From: Stenotrophomonas maltophilia | GTDB lineage: Bacteria; Pseudomonadota; Gammaproteobacteria; Xanthomonadales; Xanthomonadaceae | DNA length: 64,000 bases | Direction: 5' to 3' | Assembly (NCBI RefSeq): GCF_006970445.1 | Contig: NZ_CP033877.1 | Span: 442,750 to 506,749 of the forward strand | Made by a program: the position numbers and the translations under genes | The notes under the pieces: model-generated | What the model saw: the letters and a program-made list of their open reading frames with translations, nothing else | The model's database searches: none | What the model was told of the DNA's origin: nothing | Part shown: piece by piece, positions 32,320 to 40,211 of the stretch | Layout: each line of letters opens with the position of its first letter | How positions within the stretch are numbered: the stretch's first letter is position 1

Positions 32320-32982
32320 TCAGTTGGCTCTGATGGAGCCACGATCACTGGCGCAGGCGCGCGGTACACAACCTTCCATCAGCGTATTCATCGTCTGTGG
32401 GGAATGAGCAAAGCAGAGGACTCTTGCAGTGTGATTTCCCACAGTGTTTGGCGGATAATACTCGCTATAGAAGGTCCGACACCTTCCGTTGTCTATTTGC
32501 GCGCTACCCTGGATGTTCCCGCTGACTGAGCTGTTGAATCTTACGGTTCCGTAGGAAACGAAGTTCTGGCCAGCTGACACCTGTCCATTTGGTGCATAGG
32601 CGATTACATAGTCAGTACTCTTTGCGTCGCTAGCACTGTTCAAATCGATGCTTGAGCAATGCCACGCGGCGCTTCCTGGCCCCACTGTGATGGACTCGCC
32701 CTTGGCAGGGTTCATTCCAAGATCTGCGCAGGAGGCCTCGTGATACTGCTTCGTCGCTTCCGTTTGATCGTCGTAGCGATATACATATTGTCCCTTCGAG
32801 TTGCGGGTGAGGGACTGCTCCACACTGATCGTCCCCCCAATGAAGTCGGGCCATTCTGCGCTGCGAACTATTTTTTCCGGGGTCTTCGCTTTGTCTGCGG
32901 TTTGTCCGACAGCTGGATTTCTGTCTCCTGCCTGCACGGATGCAGAGGCGATGAACATGATGATGGCTAGCTGCAATTTCAC
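32320..32982 (-). CDS. exported protein of unknown function (tandem paralogue)
   Basis: 220 residues with a GTG start (GAGAGG five bases upstream) and a signal peptide (LQLAIIMFIASASVQA). Mature part: DFIGGTISVEQSLTRNSKGQ YVYRYD, YHEASCADLGMNPAKGES, SAAWHCSS, later YVIAYAPNGQVSAGQNFVSY and a Cys-rich C-terminus (RCRTFYSEYY, VLCFAHSP, GCVPRACASD), with several cysteines likely forming disulfides. AT-richer than the surroundings, as is the truncated paralogue downstream, so both may be recent arrivals. No family recognised. Confidence 0.6.
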   Translation of the reverse strand: MKLQLAIIMFIASASVQAGDRNPAVGQTADKAKTPEKIVRSAEWPDFIGGTISVEQSLTRNSKGQYVYRYDDQTEATKQYHEASCADLGMNPAKGESITVGPGSAAWHCSSIDLNSASDAKSTDYVIAYAPNGQVSAGQNFVSYGTVRFNSSVSGNIQGSAQIDNGRCRTFYSEYYPPNTVGNHTARVLCFAHSPQTMNTLMEGCVPRACASDRGSIRAN

Positions 32983-33093
32983 TTGGGCCTCTCAAATCTG
33001 GGTGAGGCTCCATCTTCGCTACTTGCCCAATGGTGCTTTGGGTTGCATCACGCAGTTCTTTGGATTTCAAACATTTCTCAAAAGTCTGTGTCG

Positions 33094-33510
33094 CTAATCG
33101 CACTTCACCGCATACACCGGCCCGGCCCCGATCAGCATCAACGCCATGTAATCGCTGTCGCTGGCCTTGCCCTTCAGCGTCGCGCCCTTGTTGAAGTGGA
33201 AGATGCCGAAGCCGCCGGCCATGCGGATCAGCGCACTGTCGATCTGCTCGGCGTCGTCGCGGAAGTAGCGGCTGATCTCGCTGCGGGTGGCCTTGTGCAG
33301 GGCATTGGGTTCGCGCTGCCACTGCTCGCCGCGGCTGAAGGAAACGAAGTACTGGCCGCCTTCCTTGTCGATGCGGAAGTCGGCGGGCTTGCGCGCGCCG
33401 GTGGCGAAGCAGCCCTGCAATGGGTCGGCGGAGAAGGGAAGCCGCGCATCGTCGCCGCAGGCAGTGAGCAGCAGGAGGGCACCGGGCAGCAGCAGGCGAA
33501 GCGTGCGCAT
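33094..33510 (-). CDS. small lipoprotein, unknown function
   Basis: 138 residues with a lipoprotein signal (LLLPGALLLLTACGDD, lipobox LTAC, Cys18; Asp at +2 and +3 favours inner-membrane retention in the classical rule). The mature domain is RLPFSADPLQGCFATGARKP, then FRIDKEGGQYFVSFSRGEQW, AGGFGIFHFNKGATLKGKAS and a final AGPVYAVKCD; the two cysteines (GCF and KCD) could be disulfide-bonded. Looks like a beta-rich domain. No function known to me. Confidence 0.65.
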   Translation of the reverse strand: MRTLRLLLPGALLLLTACGDDARLPFSADPLQGCFATGARKPADFRIDKEGGQYFVSFSRGEQWQREPNALHKATRSEISRYFRDDAEQIDSALIRMAGGFGIFHFNKGATLKGKASDSDYMALMLIGAGPVYAVKCD

Positions 33511-33600
33511 GGGATGTCCCTACAGGGCAGGTGCGGCTAGTGTAGGCAGCACGCGGCCGCGGCCCGTACAGAAATTCGGCAAGGACACAGGGGTTTTCGG

Positions 33601-33885
33601 ATGGCGCAGGGCAAGGCACCGTGGTGCGGCGTGGCCAGTTGGCTGGGGATCGCTGTGGGGTGGGGTGCAGGCACCGTGGCGGCGCACGCGGCTGTGGCTG
33701 CAGGCGGCAATGGCATGGCCGCTGGGCTGGGCGTGGGCGTGCTGGGCGCGGCGCTGGTGGGCTGCGGCCTGGCGGTGGCCTCGCGCGTGCGCGGTGAGCG
33801 CTGGCCGTGGATCGGTATTGGTGGTGCGGTGCTGAGTGCGCTGCCGCTGCTGATGTACCTGCTGCGGATGATGTTGAAGCTCTAG
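33601..33885 (+). CDS. small membrane protein, unknown function
   Basis: 94 residues, with three hydrophobic segments (VASWLGIAVGWGAGTVAAHA, GMAAGLGVGVLGAALVGCGL, WIGIGGAVLSALPLLMYLLR). Gly/Ala-rich helices suggest tight packing. No recognisable family and no clear ribosome site. It stands alone between convergent and divergent genes and is followed directly by an SMAG dimer. Confidence 0.5.
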   Translation: MAQGKAPWCGVASWLGIAVGWGAGTVAAHAAVAAGGNGMAAGLGVGVLGAALVGCGLAVASRVRGERWPWIGIGGAVLSALPLLMYLLRMMLKL

Positions 33886-33888
33886 CGG

Positions 33889-33964
33889 GTAGTGCCGGCC
33901 GCTGGCCGGCAACCCCATGAACGCCGCACGCAACCTGCAGTTGCCGGCCAGCGGCCGGCACTAC
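33889..33964. repeat. SMAG dimer (TGCCGGCC type)
   Basis: GTAG with TGCCGGCC-GCT-GGCCGGCA at 33889-33911, and the inverted copy ending CTAC at 33942-33964. The pair lies between convergent genes and can fold into two hairpins or one long one. Confidence 0.9.
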
Positions 33965-33974
33965 CCGACGCGGG

Positions 33975-34949
33975 TCATGCGCTGCGGTGGATCTCCACGG
34001 TGACATGTACCAGCTCTTCGTGGATGGCCAGCGCGTTGCGCACGGTATCGGCATCGAGGCTGGCGTCGCTGGTGACCACGCTGGCGCTGACCGCGTACTT
34101 GCCGCGGCCGACCTGCCAGACGTGCAGGTCGGCCAGGCGTGCCGGCCACGGGCCCTGTTCGATCACTTCACGTACTTCAGCCACCACCGGCGCGTCCATC
34201 TGCGCGTCGAGCAGGATGCGACCGCTGTCGCGCAGCAGGCCAATCGCCCACACCGTCACCAGCACGGCGCCGACCAGGCCCATCACCGGGTCCAGCCAGG
34301 TCAGGCCGAGCAGCTTGCCGCCGAGCAGGGCGACGATGGCCAACACTGAGGTGGCGGCGTCGGCCAGCACGTGCACATAGGCCGAGCGCAGGTTGAGGTC
34401 GTGGCCGTGTGCGTGGCTGTGGTCGTGGTGATCGTGGCCATGCCCGTGGTCATGGCCATGGGCATGACTGTGATGATGATGCGCGTGTCCGGGGCTGTCG
34501 TGCAGCCACCAGGCGCACAGCAGGTTCACGCCCAGCCCGACCGCAGCGATGGCGATGGCTTCGTTGTAGTGGATCGGCGCCGGTACCCACAGCCGCTGCA
34601 GTGACTGCACGGCCATCAGCGCGGCGACGCCAAGCAGGGCGATGGCGCTGGTATAGCCGGCCAGGATCTCGATCTTCCAGGTGCCGAAGGCGAAGCGCGG
34701 GTCGTGCGCGTAGCGGCGCGCACAGCGGTAGGCGAACACCGAGAGGCCCAGCGCCAGCGCATGCGAACTCATGTGCCAGCCGTCGGCGAGCACGGCCATG
34801 GAGTTGAACCACCATCCGCCGACGATCTCCACCAGCATCATGCAGACGGTGAGCCACAGGGCGCGGCGGGTGTTGCGTTCGGCCAGCGGGTTGCCGTCGT
34901 CGAAACGGTGTTCGTGGCGACGGGCGGCGGCGAGGGCGTCCAGATGCAT
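33975..34949 (-). CDS. dmeF: CDF-family cobalt/nickel/zinc efflux protein, DmeF type
   Basis: 324 residues of the cation diffusion facilitator family. Six membrane segments; metal sites in NSMAVLADGWHMSSHALALGL (the D-G-x-H and D/H pattern of helices II) and YVHVLADAATSVLAIVALL (H-x-x-x-D of helix V). The cytosolic loop between helices IV and V carries a long His-rich stretch (HAHHHHSHAHGHDHGHGHDH), typical of DmeF, and the C-terminal domain has LHVWQVGRGKYAVSASVVT. It exports divalent metal ions in exchange for protons. Divergent from a CsoR/RcnR-family gene with a palindromic operator in between. Confidence 0.87.
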   Translation of the reverse strand: MHLDALAAARRHEHRFDDGNPLAERNTRRALWLTVCMMLVEIVGGWWFNSMAVLADGWHMSSHALALGLSVFAYRCARRYAHDPRFAFGTWKIEILAGYTSAIALLGVAALMAVQSLQRLWVPAPIHYNEAIAIAAVGLGVNLLCAWWLHDSPGHAHHHHSHAHGHDHGHGHDHHDHSHAHGHDLNLRSAYVHVLADAATSVLAIVALLGGKLLGLTWLDPVMGLVGAVLVTVWAIGLLRDSGRILLDAQMDAPVVAEVREVIEQGPWPARLADLHVWQVGRGKYAVSASVVTSDASLDADTVRNALAIHEELVHVTVEIHRSA

Positions 34950-34970
34950 GGGGGTCAGAGGGTGGAGTGG

Positions 34971-34987
34971 ATACCCCTATAGGGTAT
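34971..34987. promoter_or_regulatory. CsoR/RcnR-type operator between dmeF and its regulator
   Basis: ATACCC-CTATA-GGGTAT is a 17-bp perfect inverted repeat in the 49-bp divergent gap, 12 bp before the regulator start. RcnR/CsoR proteins bind GC-tract palindromes of this kind (ACCC/GGGT). The overlap with promoter sequence would let one site control both genes. Confidence 0.8.
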
Positions 34988-34998
34988 ATGATCCGACC

Positions 34999-35283
34999 AT
35001 GGCTCATGTACACAAGCATCGAAAGCAGTTGCTGTCCCGTGTGCGCCGCATCGGCGGGCAGGTGGCGGCGTTGGAGCAGGCGCTGGACAGGCCGGAGGGC
35101 GAGGCCGGCGACTGTGCGGACGTGCTGGTGCAGGTTGCCGCCGTGCGCGGTGCCGCCCACAGCCTGCTGATGGAGCTGCTGCACGAGCACCTGCAGGAAC
35201 ACGTGGTCGGCGCCGAAGACCCGCAGCAGCGGGCGGCCGAGGCAGAGGTGCTGGTCGAGCTGCTGCGCCGCTACGGCAAATAG
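34999..35283 (+). CDS. CsoR/RcnR-family metal-sensing repressor (DmeR type)
   Basis: 94 residues, the standard size of the all-helical CsoR/RcnR family. N-terminal MAHVHKHRKQLLSRVRRIGGQVAALEQAL carries the family's L-x-R-V-R/K-R-I-x-G-Q-x motif and two early histidines (His3, His5) used for Ni/Co sensing in RcnR. CADVLVQVAAVRGAAHSLLMELLHEHL supplies the conserved Cys and His ligands. The likely effectors are Co(II)/Ni(II), with derepression of dmeF on binding. Its stop is followed directly by an SMAG dimer. Confidence 0.85.
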   Translation: MAHVHKHRKQLLSRVRRIGGQVAALEQALDRPEGEAGDCADVLVQVAAVRGAAHSLLMELLHEHLQEHVVGAEDPQQRAAEAEVLVELLRRYGK

Positions 35284-35286
35284 CAG

Positions 35287-35363
35287 GTAGTGCCGGCCGC
35301 TGGCCGGCAACCGCAGATTAGTGTGTGAAATTCATGGAGTTGCCGGCCAGCGGCCGGCACTAC
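35287..35363. repeat. SMAG dimer; its second copy supplies the MerC gene stop codon
   Basis: GTAG with TGCCGGCC-GCT-GGCCGGCA at 35287-35309, and the inverted copy at 35341-35363. The CTA at 35360-35362 of the second copy is the TAG stop of the minus-strand MerC gene. Confidence 0.9.
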
Positions 35364-35731
35364 CCGTGCCGGTGCCGCGCGTTCCAGATGTGCGTGGCGG
35401 CCAGCAGCAGGCTGCCGGTGACCGTCATCGGTGTCTCCCAGTCGTGCGAGGGCAGCGCCAACGCACCGGCCAGCAGCAGGCCGAGCCCGGCGCCGGCGGT
35501 GGCCCAGGCCAGCACCGGCAGCGGGTGACGGCGCTCGGCCCGCCACAGCGCGTAGCCGGTCAGCGGCAGGGCGATGGCCACGAACAGCAGGTGCACCCAT
35601 TCCGCTTCGGCCCAGGTGCCAAACAGTGGCAGCGCGGCGGCAAGCAGGGGCAGCGCCAGGCAGTGCAGCAGGCACAGGCTGGACAGGGCGACCGCGCCGG
35701 CATCGAGCAGGGCGGCAGAAGGCGACTTCAT
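35360..35731 (-). CDS. MerC-domain inner-membrane protein
   Basis: 123 residues from the ATG at 35731 (an upstream TTG is less likely). Four hydrophobic segments. LLDAGAVALSSLCLLHCLALPLLAAALPLFG has the paired cysteines (SLCLLHC) of MerC-like metal carriers in the first helix, and WVHLLFVAIALPLTGYALW follows. MerC-like proteins are small metal-binding membrane proteins; in Xanthomonadaceae many are linked to zinc rather than mercury. The gene is divergent from zigA, with a Zur-like site between, which suggests zinc uptake or handling. The stop codon comes from an SMAG GTAG. Confidence 0.78.
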   Translation of the reverse strand: MKSPSAALLDAGAVALSSLCLLHCLALPLLAAALPLFGTWAEAEWVHLLFVAIALPLTGYALWRAERRHPLPVLAWATAGAGLGLLLAGALALPSHDWETPMTVTGSLLLAATHIWNARHRHG

Positions 35732-35756
35732 CGGGGGAGGTTCCTTGCACAACAAT

Positions 35757-35771
35757 TGTTATACAGTAACA
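35757..35771. promoter_or_regulatory. Zur-like operator between merC-like gene and zigA
   Basis: TGTTA-TACAG-TAACA, a 15-bp perfect inverted repeat that resembles the core of gamma-proteobacterial Zur boxes (TGTTATA...TAACA). It lies 29 bp before the zigA start and 25 bp before the MerC start. Both neighbours encode zinc-linked proteins, which supports co-regulation by Zur under zinc starvation. Confidence 0.72.
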
Positions 35772-35800
35772 TTTCCGTTCCGCAGCCAACCCGCTCCGAC

Positions 35801-37126
35801 ATGAACACTGTTTCCCGCGCCGACCGTCGCCTTCCGGTCACCGTGCTGTCCGGCTTCCTCGGGGCCGGCAAGACCACTCTGCTCAACCAGATCCTGCGCA
35901 ACCGCGAGGGCCTGCGTGTGGCGGTCATCGTCAACGACATGAGCGAGGTCAACATCGATGCGCAGCTGGTGCGCGAGGGTGGCGCCGAACTGCGCCGCAC
36001 CGAAGAGACGCTGGTGGAATTCAGCAATGGCTGCATCTGCTGCACGCTGCGCGATGACCTGCTGCAGGAAGTGCGGCGCCTGGCCGACGCTGGTCGTTAT
36101 GACTACCTGCTGATCGAGTCGACGGGCATCGGTGAACCGATGCCGGTGGCGGCCACCTTCGCGGTACGCGACGAGCACGGCTTCAGCCTGAGTGACATCG
36201 CGCGCCTGGACACGATGGTGACGGTGGTGGATGGCAGCGCGTTCCTCGCCGACTTCGGCTCGACGTTGCGCCTGGCCGAGCGTGGCCAGCAGGCCGGACC
36301 GGATGACGATCGCGGCGTGGTCGACCTGCTGTGCGAGCAGGTCGAGTTCGCCGACGTGATCGTGGTCAGCAAGGTCGACCAGGTGGATGACGAAGTGCTG
36401 CAGGACACGCTGGCCGTGCTGCGTGGCTTGAACCGCGACGCGAAGCTGCTGCTGTCCAGCTTCGGCGATGTTCCCCTGGCCGAGCTGCTGGACACCGGCC
36501 GCTTCGATTACGAGCGTGCGCAACGTGCGCCGGGTTGGGTGAAGGAACTGCGTGGCGAACACACGCCCGAAACCGAGGAGTACGGCATCGCCAGTTTCGT
36601 CTATCGCTCGCGGCGTCCGTTCCATCCTGCGCGCTTCGCCCGCGCGCTGCAGTCGGGCATGCCGGGTGTGATCCGCAGCAAGGGCTGGTTCTGGCTGGCC
36701 AACCGCATGGACTGGGTGGGCGAGCTGAACACTGTGGGTGCCGCGACGCGGACGCAGGCGGCGGGATTCTGGTACGCCGCGCGCGATCGCGTGCGCGCCG
36801 GGCTGGAAGACACCGCGCCGTTGCTGCCGCCGACGCCGCTGCCCTACAGCGACCTGGGGTGGGCACGGCAGCAGGCCGACTGCTGGAGCGCGCCGTTGCC
36901 GGGGCTGGAAGCATTCCCGGATGCGGCCGCGCATTCGGCGATGCAACGGCTGTGGCACCCGCTGTGGGGCGACCGCCGCCAGGAGCTGGTGGTGATCGGC
37001 GTGCACATGGATGAGCGTGCAGTGCGCGCGGAGCTGGATGCCTGCCTGCTCAACGAACAGGAGCTGCGTGCCGGCCCGCTGCTGTGGCATCAGCTGCCGC
37101 AGGCGTTCCCGGTGTGGAAGCGGTGA
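35801..37126 (+). CDS. zigA: ZigA-type zinc metallochaperone GTPase (COG0523)
   Basis: 441 residues from the ATG at 35801; the longer upstream frame crosses the operator and the MerC gene. COG0523 GTPase: Walker A GFLGAGKTTLLN (19-30), NDMSEVNIDA, CxCC metal motif NGCICCTLRDDL (Cys78, Cys80, Cys81), ESTGIGEP (Walker B/switch) and SKVD (base recognition). The C-terminal half is the CobW-C domain, with FVYRSRRPFHPARFARAL and SKGWFWLANRMD. ZigA delivers zinc to client proteins under zinc limitation. The Zur-like site at 35757 fits. Confidence 0.9.
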   Translation: MNTVSRADRRLPVTVLSGFLGAGKTTLLNQILRNREGLRVAVIVNDMSEVNIDAQLVREGGAELRRTEETLVEFSNGCICCTLRDDLLQEVRRLADAGRYDYLLIESTGIGEPMPVAATFAVRDEHGFSLSDIARLDTMVTVVDGSAFLADFGSTLRLAERGQQAGPDDDRGVVDLLCEQVEFADVIVVSKVDQVDDEVLQDTLAVLRGLNRDAKLLLSSFGDVPLAELLDTGRFDYERAQRAPGWVKELRGEHTPETEEYGIASFVYRSRRPFHPARFARALQSGMPGVIRSKGWFWLANRMDWVGELNTVGAATRTQAAGFWYAARDRVRAGLEDTAPLLPPTPLPYSDLGWARQQADCWSAPLPGLEAFPDAAAHSAMQRLWHPLWGDRRQELVVIGVHMDERAVRAELDACLLNEQELRAGPLLWHQLPQAFPVWKR

Positions 37127-37149
37127 GCGGGCGTTGAGGGTTCGGGGTG

Positions 37150-37208
37150 TGCCGGCCAGCGGCCGGCACTACCCGCCATGCATCGATCCACGCATGGCGT
37201 GGATCTAC
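37150..37208. repeat. two adjacent SMAG REPs of different type; second supplies the ABC-F gene stop
   Basis: TGCCGGCC-AGC-GGCCGGCA followed by CTAC at 37150-37172, then ATCCACG-CATGG-CGTGGAT followed by CTAC at 37186-37208. The CTA at 37205-37207 is the TAG stop codon of the ABC-F gene. Confidence 0.9.
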
Positions 37209-38812
37209 AGGGCGTCGCGCCACTGCCAGCCATCGGCACCGACCTGCAACACCTGCGTCGGCTGTAACGCCTGCAGCAGGTGCTGGTCGTGGCTGACCAT
37301 CACCAGGGCACCCGGCCATGCCACCAGCAGTTCTTCCAGCGCCTGCAAGGCACCCAGATCCAGCGCATTGCCGGGCTCGTCCAGCAGCAGCAACTGCGGT
37401 GCGGGATCGGCATACAGCACGCTGGCCAGCGCGCCTTTCACCCGTTCGCCATCGCTGAGGCTATGGGCTGCACGCTGGATACGCTGTGCGTCCAGCCCGA
37501 GCAGGGCCAGCCGCGTGCGCAGTTCACCCGCATCAGCCGCCGGGTTGGCGGCCTGCACGGTGTCGAGAATGCTGCGTTCGCCGGACAATCCCAGCAGCTG
37601 CTGGTCGAGCAGCGCCAGGGGTGCATGGCGTTGCACGGTGCCACTGCGTGCAGGCCGCTGCCCGGCCAGCACGCGCAGCAGCGTGGACTTGCCACTGCCG
37701 TTGTCACCGACCACGGTGATGCGTTGGCCGCGGCGGATCTCCAGTTGCAACGGCGCACTGCAGCCATGCGGCAGCACCAGCGACTCCGCCTGCAGCAGGC
37801 GTGCGCTGCCGCGTTCACCGTCACCGGCAAACAGTGCCAGTTCCGGCGCGGCCTGAACCGCCGAGGCTGCAGCGCGCAGCTGGTCTGCGCTGACCTGCAG
37901 GCGTTCGGCCTGTACCTGCTGCGCGCGGCCGTGGCTGGCCTCGGCACGCTGCTTCTGCCGGCCGAGCAGGATCGGCGCCTGGTTGGCCTGCTTCGCATCG
38001 CGATTGCCGCGTGCCTGGCGTTGCTGCTGGCGTTCGTGCTGTTCCCGCGCGCTGCGCTGTTGCTGCCGGTGCTGGGCGCGCGCATGGTCGAGCTGTGCAG
38101 CAGCGGCTTCGCGTTCGGCAGCACGCGCGTCGGCATAGTGCTGCCACGGCCCGCCATAGCGATGCAGCCCGCGCGCGTCGAGCTCGACGATCTGCTGCAT
38201 CTGCGCCAGCAGCTCGCGATCATGGCTGATCACCAGCAGGCCACCGCGCCATTGCTGCAGCTGTTGGTACAGCTGCTGGCGATGGCGTGCATCGAGGTGA
38301 TTGCTGGGTTCGTCCAGGATCAGCCAATCGGCGCCGCTGGCCCAGGCGCCGGACAGCGCCACCTGCATGGCCTGGCCGCCACTGAGGCGCGCGGCGGGTT
38401 GGGCGGGATCGAGATCGTCGGGCAGCCGTAGGGCTTGCCATTGCTGCTGCAGGCGCTCGCGCAGATCCCAACGTTCACCGACGCAGGCGAAGTCGTTCTC
38501 GTCCACGCTGCCGGCTTCGATGCGTTGCAGCGCGGCCAGTTCCGCGCCGACGCCGGCCAGTTCACCGACTGTGCCGGCGGGTGGATAGCCGGGCGTCGGC
38601 AACAGGAACACGCGGCCGCTGCCGCGTACCTGCCCGTTCTCTGGCTGCAGCCGACCGGCCAGCAGGCGTGCGAGCACGCTCTTGCCGGAGCCATTGGCAC
38701 CCACCAGGCCGGTGGCGACCGGATCGAAGGAAAACGAGAGATCGGAAAACAGCGGGCGGCCGTCGGCCAGCCGATACGACACGCGATCGAGCGTGAGGGA
38801 ATGTGTGGTCAT
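37205..38812 (-). CDS. ABC-F ATPase (ribosome-associated type)
   Basis: 535 residues from the ATG at 38812, which has GGAGGT before it; the frame is open far upstream into the LysR gene, which is not used. Two ABC domains without membrane segments: Walker A GANGSGKSVLARLL and GDNGSGKSTLLRVLAG; signature RLSGGQAMQVAL and a divergent SLSDGERVKGAL; Walker B WLILDEPSNHLD and LLLLDEPGNALD. The linker between them is long and charged/Gln-rich (QHRQQQRSAREQHERQQQRQ). ABC-F proteins act on the ribosome in translation or antibiotic protection. The stop codon is a REP GTAG. Function beyond the family is unknown. Confidence 0.85.
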   Translation of the reverse strand: MTTHSLTLDRVSYRLADGRPLFSDLSFSFDPVATGLVGANGSGKSVLARLLAGRLQPENGQVRGSGRVFLLPTPGYPPAGTVGELAGVGAELAALQRIEAGSVDENDFACVGERWDLRERLQQQWQALRLPDDLDPAQPAARLSGGQAMQVALSGAWASGADWLILDEPSNHLDARHRQQLYQQLQQWRGGLLVISHDRELLAQMQQIVELDARGLHRYGGPWQHYADARAAEREAAAAQLDHARAQHRQQQRSAREQHERQQQRQARGNRDAKQANQAPILLGRQKQRAEASHGRAQQVQAERLQVSADQLRAAASAVQAAPELALFAGDGERGSARLLQAESLVLPHGCSAPLQLEIRRGQRITVVGDNGSGKSTLLRVLAGQRPARSGTVQRHAPLALLDQQLLGLSGERSILDTVQAANPAADAGELRTRLALLGLDAQRIQRAAHSLSDGERVKGALASVLYADPAPQLLLLDEPGNALDLGALQALEELLVAWPGALVMVSHDQHLLQALQPTQVLQVGADGWQWRDAL

Positions 38813-38965
38813 GCGACCTCCATGGATGCCGGGTTCTCCCCTGCGCGCAGGGGCGGGAAGAGTCAGGCCGTCTAGCGGGAAGACGGCGGCATCAATGGCG
38901 CATTGGTCGCGAGCCTCTTGGAGGAATGAGGGGGCAGTATAGCGGTGTTGGCTGAATGGCCGGGT

Positions 38966-39087
38966 GTGGCACCGCCGGGCATGGCCGACGCTACAAGGCA
39001 TCCAGGCACGGTGTGGATCTACTGCACGAGGCACGCATGGCGTGGATCTACGGTGGGTCGGGCATGGGGTGGATCGATCGCGGCTAC
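38966..39087. repeat. array of four degenerate REPs; last overlaps the LysR stop
   Basis: Four imperfect palindromes ending in CTAC: 38966-38994 (GGCATGGCC centre), 39000-39022, 39028-39051 (CACGCATGGCGTGGAT core) and 39060-39087. The CTA at 39084-39086 is the TAG stop of the LysR gene. No gene lies in 38813-39083. Confidence 0.7.
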
Positions 39088-39983
39088 GGCACGGTTTCCA
39101 GGCGGGCGCTGACGAAGTCGATGAACACCCGCAGCTTCGGCAGTACGTGGCGGCCCGAGGGCCACAGCAGGTGGAAGATGCCGCAGGAATGCACGTGTTC
39201 GTCCAGCACGGTGACCAGGCGGCCGTCTGCCAGCGCGTCGCGCACCGAGTGCACCGGTACGAAGGCCAGCCCGATATCGTGCAGCGCCAGCGCGACCCGT
39301 GCCTCGATGGTGTTGGCCACCATGTGCACCGGCAGTTCCTGCGGTGTTTCGTGGTCGGGCCAGTGGATCGGCCACAGTTCCAGCTTGCCGGTGCTGGGGA
39401 AGCGGTAGTGCAGCAACGTGTGCTGCAACAGGTCGGCCGGCGTGCGTGGCGTGCCGCGGCGCTGCAGGTACGCCGGCGAGGCAACGATGCGGCGTGGAAA
39501 CACGCCCAGGCGACGTGCGTTCATGCGTGAGTCGCTGGGTTCGCCGACACGCAGCACGGCGTCGAAACCCTCCTCGATGACATCGACCAGCCGGTCGCTG
39601 AAATCCAGGTCGAGGCGGATGTCCGGATACGCCGCCATGAACTCGGCCATCAACGGCAGGGTGAGGTCGCCCACCAACGGCAGGCCGATGCGCAGCGTGC
39701 CGCGAGGCGTGGCGTGCGGCTGTGCCAGTTCGGTGCGCGCGGCATCGCGCTCGTCGAGGATGCGCCGGCAGCGCGCCAGGAACAGCTGGCCCTCGGCGGT
39801 GAGCGTGATGCTGCGCGTGCTGCGGTGGAACAGGCGCACGCCCAGTGCGTGCTCCAGCCGCGCAACGCATTTGCCGGCGGCCGAGGCGGAGATGCCCTGC
39901 AGGCGACCGGTCTCGACGAAGCTGCGGGTGTCGGCGGCGTGGACGAAGGTCTGCAGGTTGGCGAGGTTGTCCAGGACTGACAT
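39084..39983 (-). CDS. LysR-family transcriptional regulator
   Basis: 299 residues from the ATG at 39983; the longer upstream frame crosses the divergent gene. N-terminal winged helix: NLANLQTFVHAADTRSFVET GRLQGISASAAGKCVARLEH ALGVRLFHRSTRSITLTAEG. The substrate-binding domain follows (RGTLRIGLPLVGDLTLPLM, LDLDFSDRLVDVIEEGFD, IVASPAYLQRRGTP, an end with LPKLRVFIDFVSARL). It resembles the regulators of stress or efflux operons such as those of the LTTR LeuO/DsdC crowd, but no ligand can be named. Divergent from a serine hydrolase-MFS operon, which it probably controls. Confidence 0.85.
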   Translation of the reverse strand: MSVLDNLANLQTFVHAADTRSFVETGRLQGISASAAGKCVARLEHALGVRLFHRSTRSITLTAEGQLFLARCRRILDERDAARTELAQPHATPRGTLRIGLPLVGDLTLPLMAEFMAAYPDIRLDLDFSDRLVDVIEEGFDAVLRVGEPSDSRMNARRLGVFPRRIVASPAYLQRRGTPRTPADLLQHTLLHYRFPSTGKLELWPIHWPDHETPQELPVHMVANTIEARVALALHDIGLAFVPVHSVRDALADGRLVTVLDEHVHSCGIFHLLWPSGRHVLPKLRVFIDFVSARLETVP

Positions 39984-40211
39984 GGGCGTACGGGCAATGA
40001 AAGCAGCAGGGTAGGGGCGCGTGATCGCGACGGGCGGCGCCGCCACCGCAACACTGTGGTGCGGGGCGGGTCGCCGGCCGTTGCGGCCTTGCAGTTCCGG
40101 GCATGATGCCGATTGCGGACTGCACGGTCCATGATGCCCGGAGCGGCAACCGGCTTTTTGCGCCGTGCCGTGCTGCCTAACGTGGCGGGCCTCTCCCCAC
40201 GGATCACCGCG

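Noticed and set aside
38813..39484. Upstream extension of the ABC-F reading frame to 759 codons
   Set aside because: The extension reads through the antisense of LysR and REP sequence; GGAGGT and ATG at 38812 mark the start.
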